Source of the DNA: Patescibacteria group bacterium
Lineage (GTDB): Bacteria; Patescibacteriota; Minisyncoccia; Phycocordibacterales; UBA12445
Direction of reading: 5' to 3'
Assembly: GCA_022710205.1 (NCBI GenBank)
Contig: JAKLHJ010000025.1
Coordinates: 1-11,800, forward strand
Length of the DNA: 11,800 nt
Below the pieces are notes generated by a model, which saw only the letters and a list, made by a program, of their open reading frames with translations, was not told where the DNA came from and did not search any database. Positions 1-5,122 of the stretch are shown here, piece after piece (positions within the stretch are counted from its first letter, which is position 1; each line of letters starts with the position of its first letter). The translations under genes were made by a program, and so were the position numbers.

Positions 1-126
1 GTCCTTTGTAGATGTTTTGCCCACGCTACCTGTCACTGCGACTATTCTCGGCTTATATTTTTTAAGAACGAACTTAGCCTCTAGGGTTATTATTGAAACT
101 ATTATGTTTTTAAAAATTGATTTCAT
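1..126 (-). CDS. murF: MurF-like Mur ligase, N-terminal fragment (cut by window edge)
   Basis: Only the first 42 codons are present; the gene continues past base 1. The start is the ATG whose complement is at 124-126. Residues 32-42 read VTGSVGKTSTK plus D, the ATP-binding P-loop of Mur ligases in the MurF style (TGSxGKTxTKD). The enzyme joins D-Ala-D-Ala to the UDP-MurNAc peptide precursor in the cytoplasm. In canonical MurF the P-loop lies roughly 100 residues in, after a UDP-precursor-binding domain. Here only about 30 residues precede it, a hydrophobic/basic stretch (IIVSIITLEAKFVLKKYKP), so that domain is missing or relocated. The gene follows ftsI on the same strand after 96 bp holding a double-hairpin repeat, as expected in a dcw cluster although murE is skipped. 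No strong Shine-Dalgarno is visible. The Mur-ligase call is firm; MurF rather than another Mur ligase is inferred from the TKD ending and position. Confidence 0.8.
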   Translation of the reverse strand, partial: MKSIFKNIIVSIITLEAKFVLKKYKPRIVAVTGSVGKTSTKD

Positions 127-152
127 AAATTCCAACTTTTCTCTACTTATTT

Positions 153-214
153 GTCATTCCCGTGAAAACGGGAATCCATAGTTGACTCTGGATCCCCGCC
201 TACGCGGGGATGAC
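153..214. repeat. Paired inverted hairpin repeat of the TGGAT...ATGAC family
   Basis: Two 26-bp units lie head to head: 153-178 (read on the minus strand) and 189-214 (plus strand). Each begins TGGAT and ends ATGAC, and each is itself a hairpin (TCCCG/CGGGA in the first, CCCCGC/GCGGGG in the second). Transcribed with ftsI they would give two strong adjacent hairpins between the ftsI stop and the murF start. Similar dispersed palindromes are known in many bacteria; dRS3 elements of Neisseria have a comparable ATTCCC...GGGAAT core. No T-run follows, so it is not a canonical terminator. Two related copies occur near 5141-5262. Confidence 0.75.
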
Positions 215-222
215 ACGAATCA

Positions 223-1953
223 CTATCTATCTGGAGGAATTTCATAATAACCGATAAGGAATTTGGCTATGTTAAAAAATGGCTCGGTCAAACTGTGTGA
301 AGCGTATTCTACTCCTTGCGGGTCAACGGTGTAAAGAAATACCAGATATTTAGGATTATATGCCGGGAAATACCCAAAAAAAGTATGAATGAATCTGTCA
401 TTATAATAACCACCGCTTCCGTTAACAAGTAACGCTGTCCCTGTCTTTGCGGCAACAGAATAATTTTTTAATTTATAGGTTCCACCGAGCAAATTTTCAT
501 CAACAACCTTAACAAGCATTCTGCTTATCTCCTCAGAGGTCTTTTCTTTTAATATTCTTTTACTACTCTCTTCTTCCTCGGTTGAGGAATCCAAGCCGAT
601 CCTGTATTTAACCTTATTCACAACGGATGGCTTCACCAATATTCCCCCGTTGCCTAAAGAAGAGAGGGCGGTAGCCGCCTCTATGGGGCTCATCGCAATC
701 CCTTGGCCAAAAGACGCAGTAGCGTAGTCAACCTCATATTTGCTATTTAAGTTTTTCACCAATCCCGATACTTCGTTTGGCAAATCTACTCCCGTCTTCT
801 CTCCTATGCCAAATCCGAGCATATAATTTCGAAAACGCTCCTTGCCGAGCTTCTGCATAATATTTATCATTCCCAGGTTTAACGAATTGCCCAAAGCATC
901 TTGCATATTCGTAGTGCCTCTCGCCCTGCCGTCAAAGTTACTTATCGTCTTGCTGTTTAATGTTATCGAGCCGGTATCATAATATGTAGAATCTGCCGCT
1001 ATAACTCCGGCATCCAATCCGGAAGCTACGGTGAGCGGCTTTATGGTAGAACCCATTTCAAACACATCTTCCACTAGTGGATTTCTAAAAACAGAAACGC
1101 TTTTTTCCTTTCCAAAATAGTTAGGATCAAAATCCGGCAGGGCTGCCATCGCAACAATTTTTCCCGTCTTCGGCTCCATTATTATTCCTGCGGAGGATTT
1201 TCCTTTCCATGCTTCTTGTATATTCACGAGCTCTTTTTCCAAAACGCCCTCCACCGTCGGCTCGATACTTAAAGCCACATCGCCGGAAAGATTATTACCG
1301 TCGCCTAATATCGTTTTCTTAACATTTGAAAAAATTTCCGCGAAGAAATTTACATATACTGACTCGCTATCCCTATGCAAAAGGTCCTCATACTGCTTTT
1401 CCGCGCCATATCGCCCTATATACCTCTCACCTTCCTCCTTGCTTCTGGAGACAATCCCCAGCACGTGTGAAGCCAGTCTCCCGGCCGGATAAAAACGGGA
1501 TTTTTCTCTAAATGTGAATACCCCCGCCAATTTAAGTTCATTGATCTTTTCAAACTCATCCTCCCCTTTTATTTTTCCCACAACCTCATAAGTATCATCC
1601 TCTTTAGAAGCTCGCTTCAGAAACTCTTCCTCGCTGAAATCAACGAACGGAGATAAGCTTTTAAAAGTGGCCCCCGCATCTTTTATAGCCTCCGGGTTAA
1701 CAGCCAGGACGAAATTTGTCTGCAGGGTCGCGGCCGAAACCAGATTGCCGTTCTTTTCCGTGAAATATATTGTGCCCCTTGAGAAAATATCGGGCATTGG
1801 CCTCGAATACTGTCTAGCGGCCATTTCGCTGTAATCACTGCCCCTTACTATTTGAATTTCAAAAAGCCGCGCTATAAGTATCGCGGCAAACAGAACTGAG
1901 GCATAAACCAAAAAACTTATTCTAGGAGAGTGATCATATTTCATTATTGACAT
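223..1953 (-). CDS. ftsI: Division-specific class B penicillin-binding protein (FtsI/PBP3-type transpeptidase)
   Basis: The 576-residue product is a septal peptidoglycan D,D-transpeptidase anchored in the cytoplasmic membrane. With the start at 1953, a single transmembrane segment spans about residues 12-33, followed by the class B dimerisation region (FSRGTIYF near 57-64). The catalytic motifs are S302-T-I-K305 (in EMGSTIKP), S357-L-N359 and K503-T-G505 (in AAKTGTA), all intact. Length fits the family. The reading frame extends upstream to 1974, but AAGGGAGG at 1962-1969 sits 8 nt before the ATG at 1953, which decides that start; the next ATG at 1944 is 17 nt away. The gene overlaps the 3' end of ftsL by 20 bp and is followed by a repeat and murF, the usual dcw order. 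SLN and genome position favour FtsI over PBP2, whose homologue with an SSD motif is at 7617-9305. Confidence 0.95.
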   Translation of the reverse strand: MSIMKYDHSPRISFLVYASVLFAAILIARLFEIQIVRGSDYSEMAARQYSRPMPDIFSRGTIYFTEKNGNLVSAATLQTNFVLAVNPEAIKDAGATFKSLSPFVDFSEEEFLKRASKEDDTYEVVGKIKGEDEFEKINELKLAGVFTFREKSRFYPAGRLASHVLGIVSRSKEEGERYIGRYGAEKQYEDLLHRDSESVYVNFFAEIFSNVKKTILGDGNNLSGDVALSIEPTVEGVLEKELVNIQEAWKGKSSAGIIMEPKTGKIVAMAALPDFDPNYFGKEKSVSVFRNPLVEDVFEMGSTIKPLTVASGLDAGVIAADSTYYDTGSITLNSKTISNFDGRARGTTNMQDALGNSLNLGMINIMQKLGKERFRNYMLGFGIGEKTGVDLPNEVSGLVKNLNSKYEVDYATASFGQGIAMSPIEAATALSSLGNGGILVKPSVVNKVKYRIGLDSSTEEEESSKRILKEKTSEEISRMLVKVVDENLLGGTYKLKNYSVAAKTGTALLVNGSGGYYNDRFIHTFFGYFPAYNPKYLVFLYTVDPQGVEYASHSLTEPFFNIAKFLIGYYEIPPDR

Positions 1954-2275
1954 AAGAAAGGCCTCCCTTAACATCGCCCTTGTCGGCGCTTGCGAAATTT
2001 ATTTTGTTGAACTCTTCCTTCATCCCAAGCTTGCCCGCGACATCGATGTTTATGGCACTTCTCATTGTAATATAATTTGCTTCAAGTACCGAGACCTTGG
2101 CTGTTATAGCGGAGATCTCATCACTCAATTTTTCTCTCTGGGAAATATTTACAACGGAGCTCAAAACAAGATAGCCGTACATCGGGGAAAGTAGCATCAT
2201 GGCGCAAAACAAAACTCCGCGGAATTTTCCTATTTCAAAATTATTTTTATTTATTTTTAGGCTAGATGATCGCAT
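1934..2275 (-). CDS. ftsL: FtsL-like divisome membrane protein
   Basis: This 113-residue bitopic membrane protein probably belongs to the FtsQ-FtsB-FtsL part of the divisome that activates FtsW/FtsI. It has a short cytoplasmic N-terminus with basic residues (about 1-18), one hydrophobic segment at about 19-43 (VLFCAMMLLSPMYGYLVL), then a helical stretch at about 48-80 with heptad-like spacing (REKLSDEISAITAKVSVLEANY), as expected of the periplasmic coiled coil. Sequence identity in this family is poor, so the call rests on size, topology and position between rsmH and ftsI. It overlaps rsmH by 14 bp and ftsI by 20 bp, suggesting translational coupling. The Shine-Dalgarno is weak (GGAA about 8 nt upstream). 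It ends with TGA, showing that UGA is a stop here. FtsB is an alternative by topology, but position favours FtsL. Confidence 0.8.
   Translation of the reverse strand: MRSSSLKINKNNFEIGKFRGVLFCAMMLLSPMYGYLVLSSVVNISQREKLSDEISAITAKVSVLEANYITMRSAINIDVAGKLGMKEEFNKINFASADKGDVKGGLSYVNNEI
1962..1969 (-). promoter_or_regulatory. Shine-Dalgarno that sets the ftsI start
   Basis: On the minus strand AAGGGAGG ends 8 nt before the ATG at 1951-1953. It lies inside the end of ftsL. It is the clearest ribosome-binding site in the dcw block; rsmH, ftsL and mraZ have only weak ones. It argues against the upstream in-frame ATG at 1974, which lies ahead of this site. Confidence 0.8.
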
Positions 2276-3164
2276 TTATTTTTTCCGCTATTCGGAGCTT
2301 CGAGCTCCTCGATCTTGGGTTTTCCAAGACCTCATCTTCTCCCGGGACTATCGGTTTCTTCGTTATAAGCTTCGCGTCTCCAAACTCCTTCCTTCCCTTA
2401 AAAAATGTCTTTACCGCCCTGTCTTCTATTTCGTGGAAAGAGATGACCGCCACCCTGCCGCCTACCTTCACCTTGCCCCACACATCCTCTAGTGCCTTCT
2501 TCACTGCTCCTATTTCGTCATTAACCGTGATACGTAATGCCTGGAATGTCTTTGTCGCAAAATGTATCCTTCTTTTCTGATAAATTACCGGGACCGAATT
2601 TCTTATTATCTCTACCAGTTCAAATGTCGTTTCTATCGGCTTCTTCTCCCTGGCCTCTACTATCCCCTTCGCAATCCTTCTTGCGTATCTTTCTCCACCA
2701 TATCCGTAAATAATGTCCGCGAGACTCTCTTCGGCCCATTCATTCACAATTTCTCCGGCGGTAAGTTTATCTTCGCTCGGCGCCTCTTCAAAAGTCATCA
2801 TAAGCGGTTCGTCTTTCAAAAAAGTAAAACCTCTTTTTGACTCTTCAAGCTGAAATGATGAAAGTCCTAGGTCAAACAAAGCGGCATCTATCTGCGGAAC
2901 CCCTGCACTCTGCAATACAGTAGAAAGCTCTCTGAAGTTGGAAAGGAACAAGTTAAACCTGCAAAGATCTTTTAGCGCTACCTCCGCTCTTCCTATAGCG
3001 GCCTTGTCCTCGTCTATCCCGACAAGCAAGCCTTCCTTGCCGATAAGTTTACACATCTCTTTGCTGTGTCCGGCCCCACCAAGCGTGGCGTCTAGTACAA
3101 CCATTCCCGGCTTCAAATTCAATCCTTCTATAACCTCTTTTAAAAGAACGGGTATGTGCGCCAT
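2262..3164 (-). CDS. rsmH: 16S rRNA (cytosine(1402)-N4)-methyltransferase RsmH (MraW)
   Basis: This 300-residue SAM-dependent enzyme methylates N4 of C1402 in the decoding centre of 16S rRNA. Visible motifs are the SAM-binding DATLGGAGHS (25-34), GIDED (49-53), LFDLGLSSFQLE (96-107), YGYGGERYARRIA (153-165), RRIHFATKTFQALRITVNDE (198-217), the ISFHEIEDRAVK block (241-252) and the C-terminal NPRSRSSKLRIAE (282-294). Length is typical. Two blocks differ from the common bacterial form: HFATKTFQ where RIHPATRTFQ is usual, and FHEIEDR where FHSLEDR is usual. These look like clade variants, not damage. It begins 3 bp after mraZ and runs 14 bp into ftsL, so the three are almost certainly co-transcribed. 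The ATG at 3164 gives the family's normal N-terminus (H-x-PVLLxEV). Confidence 0.97.
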   Translation of the reverse strand: MAHIPVLLKEVIEGLNLKPGMVVLDATLGGAGHSKEMCKLIGKEGLLVGIDEDKAAIGRAEVALKDLCRFNLFLSNFRELSTVLQSAGVPQIDAALFDLGLSSFQLEESKRGFTFLKDEPLMMTFEEAPSEDKLTAGEIVNEWAEESLADIIYGYGGERYARRIAKGIVEAREKKPIETTFELVEIIRNSVPVIYQKRRIHFATKTFQALRITVNDEIGAVKKALEDVWGKVKVGGRVAVISFHEIEDRAVKTFFKGRKEFGDAKLITKKPIVPGEDEVLENPRSRSSKLRIAEKINAII

Positions 3165-3167
3165 GAG

Positions 3168-3602
3168 CTAGAAGGCGCCTAACTCACCCAACTTCTCCGC
3201 CAACACATCGGCATTCTTGGCTACTTTTCCTTTGTATTCGTTCCAAGCATCCTCGTCCCAAATCTCAAGATTTGAACGGACACCAATAATCGCAACTTTT
3301 TCTTTCAAGCCGGCGTATTCCTTCAAAACATCGGAAATCAAAATTCTTCCAAGAGAGTCAACTTCTACAAGCGACGCGCTACCTAAGATAAGTCTGTTGA
3401 AACTTCTTTTATCTGACTGAAGCATAGACATTTCAGAAAGTCTGGCGGAATACTTCTCCCACTCGGCAACTGTGTATACAGAGAGACACTTATCAAGACC
3501 TATTCCAAGAACAACTTCTTTACCCATTTCTTTTCTGAATTTAGCAGGCAAAGAAACTCTTTTTTTCGGATCCAGCGTGTGTTTGTGTTCTCCTATAAGC
3601 AT
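3168..3602 (-). CDS. mraZ: MraZ, dcw-operon transcriptional regulator
   Basis: This 144-residue DNA-binding protein of the MraZ/AbrB superfamily sits at the head of the dcw operon. Two SpoVT/AbrB-like repeats carry the family signatures: DPKKRVSLPAKFR (11-23) and DSLGRILISDVLKEYAGL (82-99). The N-terminus (MLIGEHKHTLD) and length are normal for the family, supporting the ATG at 3602. MraZ proteins form ring-shaped oligomers that bind spaced direct repeats upstream of their own gene and regulate the operon. Matching repeats are seen here at 3632-3680. There is no recognisable Shine-Dalgarno; the 20 bases before the ATG are A-rich. rsmH follows after 3 bp. Confidence 0.97.
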   Translation of the reverse strand: MLIGEHKHTLDPKKRVSLPAKFRKEMGKEVVLGIGLDKCLSVYTVAEWEKYSARLSEMSMLQSDKRSFNRLILGSASLVEVDSLGRILISDVLKEYAGLKEKVAIIGVRSNLEIWDEDAWNEYKGKVAKNADVLAEKLGELGAF

Positions 3603-3628
3603 TTTATTTTTTAGGTAGTATTTCCGGG

Positions 3629-3637
3629 TTTATACCA
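3629..3637 (-). promoter_or_regulatory. Candidate extended -10 promoter of mraZ
   Basis: On the minus strand TGGTATAAA gives an extended -10 (TGn plus TATAAA) about 26 bases before the mraZ ATG. No good -35 lies 17 bp upstream, which extended -10 promoters can tolerate. The start would fall near 3622, leaving a leader of about 20 nt. It overlaps the promoter-proximal GTGGTAT repeat, which fits autorepression. A competing promoter further upstream is listed at 3862-3870. Confidence 0.4.
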
Positions 3638-3680
3638 CTCCATACCACTACATGTATAGTGTATACCACTTCCATAACAC
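3632..3680 (-). promoter_or_regulatory. Probable MraZ-binding boxes (phased GTGGTAT direct repeats)
   Basis: On the minus strand GTGGTAT occurs exactly at 3632-3638, 3642-3648 and 3663-3669, and GTGTTAT at 3674-3680. Start-to-start steps are 10, 21 and 11 bp, so all four lie on one helical face. The slot near 3653 is degenerate. Known MraZ operators are direct repeats with about 10-bp spacing carrying a GTGG-like core (TGGGN5 repeats in E. coli) just upstream of mraZ. Position, spacing and core all agree; binding by this MraZ is an inference. Confidence 0.65.
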
Positions 3681-3692
3681 ACGCAAACACAG

Positions 3693-3701
3693 TTATCCAC
3701 A
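3693..3701 (+). promoter_or_regulatory. Perfect DnaA-box consensus, copy 1
   Basis: TTATCCACA matches the canonical 9-mer DnaA box exactly. It lies about 90 bp upstream of mraZ and 13 bp beyond the outermost MraZ-type repeat. A second perfect copy in the opposite orientation is at 3772-3780. No further boxes or unwinding element are evident, so a regulatory site is more likely than a replication origin. Confidence 0.5.
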
Positions 3702-3810
3702 CCATTAGAAGTCCAGCAAACTGTCAAGGCTCCTTATTTTTCAAGCCGCGAACCCGCCTACGGCTCCCCTGTGTGGATAAATTCCGCTCGCCTAAAGACT
3801 TCTAACGGTG
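3700..3810. repeat. Inverted repeat upstream of mraZ with internal hairpin
   Basis: The arms at 3700-3713 (CACCATTAGAAGTC) and 3797-3810 (GACTTCTAACGGTG) are complementary at 13 of 14 positions. Between them AGCCG/CGGCT arms form a small hairpin at 3743-3764. The left arm shares its first bases with the DnaA-box inverted pair, so in RNA the two long-range helices would compete. No protein-coding potential was seen at 3603-3860. If transcription toward mraZ starts above 3810, this would be a structured leader. Confidence 0.45.
3772..3780 (-). promoter_or_regulatory. Perfect DnaA-box consensus, copy 2
   Basis: TGTGGATAA on the plus strand is TTATCCACA on the minus strand. With the copy at 3693-3701 it makes a 10-bp perfect inverted pair (one extra matching base) about 70 bp apart. 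Confidence 0.5.
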
Positions 3811-3861
3811 CAGGCAAAGCCACGCAAAACGAGAGCTGGTACTGGGGCCTAAAATAATCCC

Positions 3862-3870
3862 ATTTTACCA
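3862..3870 (-). promoter_or_regulatory. Possible distal minus-strand promoter toward mraZ
   Basis: TGGTAAAAT on the minus strand fits an extended -10 (TGn plus TAAAAT). It would start transcripts near 3855, giving mraZ a leader of about 250 nt. No convincing -35 is present. It lies back to back with the much better plus-strand promoter at 3876-3904. Confidence 0.25.
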
Positions 3871-3875
3871 AGACC

Positions 3876-3904
3876 TTGACTTTTTACACGATATATGCTA
3901 CACT
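3876..3904 (+). promoter_or_regulatory. Sigma70-type promoter of the first small-gene unit
   Basis: TTGACT (3876-3881), a 17-bp spacer and TACACT (3899-3904), with TG one base before the -10 (TGC-TACACT), make a strong extended promoter. The expected start is near 3911, about 76 nt before the first small gene. A small GGGCG/CGCCT hairpin (3947-3961) lies in the leader just ahead of the Shine-Dalgarno. Confidence 0.7.
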
Positions 3905-3986
3905 TAAAAAAGAGTTAAAAAGTTCACAGTTCCTTAAATTTCAATCGGGCGCAAAACGCCTCATCGTGGCCAATGGAGGGTCAAAC

Positions 3987-4169
3987 ATGAACAAGACGCT
4001 TTGTTTCTTCTTCATCATCAACTGCCTTCTGGCCGCCGGTCTCATCTGGGTGCAATCCGTGCTGTCAACCACCACGTACTACCCGGGAGACGGCATCATG
4101 GGACTCGCGGGCCTCTTCCTCGGCTACTTCATCGCCCGCGCCGAGTTCAAGTATATGAACACCCACTAG
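3987..4169 (+). CDS. Unrecognised 60-residue two-segment membrane protein
   Basis: I do not recognise this protein. The ATG at 3987 is chosen because GGAGGG (3975-3980) precedes it by 6 nt; the frame stays open upstream into the promoter but without another ribosome-binding site. The product has two hydrophobic stretches, about residues 5-26 (FFFIINCLLAAGLIWV) and 37-50 (IMGLAGLFLGYFIA), joined by a polar loop with STTTYYPGDG and ended by a basic-leaning tail (RAEFKYMNTH). A small inner-membrane protein is the natural reading. Codons prefer C or G in the third position, unlike the flanking minus-strand genes. It is first in a two-gene unit. Size and topology would also suit a holin-like or toxin-like peptide, but nothing shown proves either. 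Confidence 0.7.
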   Translation: MNKTLCFFFIINCLLAAGLIWVQSVLSTTTYYPGDGIMGLAGLFLGYFIARAEFKYMNTH

Positions 4170-4171
4170 CG

Positions 4172-4202
4172 CGCCAACCGCCGCCCCATCAAGACGGCGA
4201 TA
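4172..4202 (+). repeat. Degenerate copy of the island's terminator hairpin
   Basis: This stretch, just after the stop of the first small gene, aligns with the two terminators at 4408-4437 and 5092-5122 at about 23 of 30 positions. CGCCG/CGGCG arms remain around CCCCATCAAGA, but the GGG of the inner stem has become AAG and the T-run is replaced by TACACC. It should no longer terminate, which fits read-through into the next gene. Confidence 0.6.
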
Positions 4203-4223
4203 CACCAAGGAAGGAAGGTCCAC

Positions 4224-4388
4224 ATGAAACCGTACGGATTTCTCCACATGCTCCTCGCCCTGGTTCTGATGATCGCCGCCCTGTCCAACAGTCTTCCTCC
4301 GGGAGTGGGACGGCTCCTGGTTTTCGTCTGGGGGTTCAGCTCCATCACCATCGGAGCACACCGCAGGCTCAGTGGCATGACGGACTAA
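4224..4388 (+). CDS. Unrecognised 54-residue two-segment membrane protein
   Basis: A short gene that size filters would miss. The ATG at 4224 follows AGGAAGG (4212-4218) by 5 nt, and TAA is at 4386-4388. The product has a hydrophobic segment at about residues 6-21 (LHMLLALVLMIAAL), a tight turn SLPPGVGR, a second hydrophobic segment at about 30-46 (LLVFVWGFSSITIG), then a basic cap (AHRRL) and a short polar tail. The layout parallels the 60-residue neighbour upstream (segment, loop, segment, basic tail), though the sequences are not obviously similar. Wobble positions are strongly C/G-rich. It is followed directly by an intrinsic terminator, so it is the last gene of its unit. No family recognised. 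Confidence 0.7.
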   Translation: MKPYGFLHMLLALVLMIAALSNSLPPGVGRLLVFVWGFSSITIGAHRRLSGMTD

Positions 4389-4407
4389 ACCGCCGCTCTT
4401 CGCAGCA

Positions 4408-4437
4408 ATCGCCGCCCTATCGGGACGGCGATTTTTT
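4408..4437 (+). terminator. Intrinsic terminator of the first small-gene unit
   Basis: An ATCGCCG/CGGCGAT stem with one internal C-A mismatch, closed by CC/GG, is followed by six T. It lies 19 bp after the stop of the 54-residue gene. Bases 4401-4440 match 5086-5125 at 38 of 40 positions. Confidence 0.9.
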
Positions 4438-4450
4438 AATACCACAAAAA

Positions 4451-4479
4451 TTGACAGTTGCTGTATTTATTATTAGATT
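4451..4479 (+). promoter_or_regulatory. Sigma70-type promoter of the second small-gene unit
   Basis: A perfect TTGACA (4451-4456), a 17-bp spacer and TAGATT (4474-4479, 4 of 6 matches) lie immediately after the first unit's terminator. Transcription would start near 4486, about 44 nt before the next gene. Confidence 0.65.
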
Positions 4480-4529
4480 GAATTATAGACATCTGAACAT
4501 TAAATAAAGAGAGGGGGGTGAGCAACTCA

Positions 4530-4700
4530 ATGCCCACGCAAACGCAAATGGGTCGGTATCTGCTCAACAAAATCTTTTACGTCGCCGAAGAGATTGCCCT
4601 CTTCACGCTCATGGTCATCGAGACCTGTCACGGAAACTACGACAGGGCCGGACTCGCACTGGTTTCTATAATCATGGTCGGCTATATGTGCGATAGATAA
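4530..4700 (+). CDS. Unrecognised 56-residue membrane-type small protein
   Basis: The start is ATG 4530, not the in-frame GTG at 4518. The run GGGGGGTGA (4513-4521) matches the extended anti-Shine-Dalgarno target and lies 8 nt before 4530, and the GTG is part of that site. The product has a hydrophilic N-terminus (MPTQTQMGR), a hydrophobic stretch at about 11-32 interrupted by two glutamates (AEEIALFTLMVI), a polar HGNYDR loop, and a second hydrophobic stretch at about 39-53 (AGLALVSIIMVGYM). The glutamates in the first stretch suggest an amphipathic or membrane-surface helix. It is first in a unit with the 110-residue gene 47 bp downstream, and has the island's G+C-rich codon use. No family recognised. 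Confidence 0.65.
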   Translation: MPTQTQMGRYLLNKIFYVAEEIALFTLMVIETCHGNYDRAGLALVSIIMVGYMCDR

Positions 4701-4747
4701 ATTACACGAAGGAGTGAACCCGGATAATCATAGAAAGGAGTCATTCA

Positions 4748-5080
4748 ATGATCATCGACGGCACCACGAAAGAGGGACGAAACTATCCCATCCGACCGAA
4801 GCACATCAATACGAAACGGCATTTCTTCTCTGCGTTTGGTCGTGCGGAACCCGAGAGTTCAGCCGCACTCATCGTGCGCCTCTGCCAGACGAGGGGTGGC
4901 TGGTTACCATTCACCCAGGAAGAAATTGACGGATTCATCGGTAAAGACTTCTATTTCCACGATCTCTGCGGGTTCGACCACAGGAACCCCGGCAACATGG
5001 TCATCCTGGGCGACGACGACAAATATCGCGTAACCCATGAGTTCATCGTGCGCTGCTTCCAGTCCTCCCCCGCCTTCTAG
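4748..5080 (+). CDS. Unrecognised 110-residue soluble protein
   Basis: The ATG at 4748 follows a clear AAAGGAG (4734-4740) by 7 nt. The product is hydrophilic, without signal peptide or membrane segment, so probably cytoplasmic. It has a charged N-terminus (TTKEGRNYPIRPKH), a helix-like stretch (PESSAALIVRLCQ, 35-47), then GGWLPFTQEEIDGFIG (50-65), FYFHDLCGFDHRNPGN (68-83) and GDDDKYRVTHEFIVRCF (88-104). Histidine, cysteine and aspartate recur (H71, C74, H78, H97, C103), which could hint at metal binding, but spacing does not match a motif I know. It ends 12 bp before a strong terminator, with the 56-residue gene upstream in the same unit. G+C-rich wobble use sets it apart from lysS and mraZ. 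Function unknown. Confidence 0.75.
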   Translation: MIIDGTTKEGRNYPIRPKHINTKRHFFSAFGRAEPESSAALIVRLCQTRGGWLPFTQEEIDGFIGKDFYFHDLCGFDHRNPGNMVILGDDDKYRVTHEFIVRCFQSSPAF

Positions 5081-5091
5081 CGCAACGCAGC

Positions 5092-5122
5092 AATCGCCGT
5101 CCCATCGGGACGGCGATTTTTT
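5092..5122 (+). terminator. Intrinsic terminator of the second small-gene unit
   Basis: A perfect stem of at least 11 bp (AATCGCCGTCCC with GGGACGGCGATT) with an ATC loop is followed by a T-run. It is the best-formed of the three related hairpins in the island and starts 12 bp after the 110-residue gene. Confidence 0.92.

Noticed and set aside
1954..1974. Upstream ATG for ftsI adding seven residues (MLREAFL)
   Set aside because: The strong AAGGGAGG lies downstream of this ATG and is correctly spaced for the start at 1953.
3730..3770. tRNA or tmRNA fragment, suggested by GGCGGGTTCGCGGC on the minus strand
   Set aside because: It resembles a T-arm in a few bases only. No acceptor, D or anticodon arms could be found around it.
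3603..3986. Replication origin upstream of mraZ
   Set aside because: Only two DnaA boxes are present, with no cluster, no clear A+T-rich unwinding block and no dnaA/dnaN/rpmH neighbours. Regulatory sites are the more modest reading.
4065..4445. A long open frame of 126 codons on the minus strand across the small-gene island
   Set aside because: It runs antisense to two better-supported genes and their terminator, has no ribosome site, and gives a low-complexity, charged product. Long antisense frames are expected in G+C-rich coding DNA.
4001..4507. A 168-codon plus-strand frame in another phase over the first two small genes
   Set aside because: Its product is full of proline, histidine and arginine repeats, it reads through a terminator hairpin, and it lacks a Shine-Dalgarno. 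It is a frame shadow.
4714..4929. GTG-started 71-codon frame with GAAGGA nearby
   Set aside because: The purine run overlaps the GTG itself, and the frame overlaps the better-supported 110-codon gene, whose AAAGGAG and ATG are well spaced.
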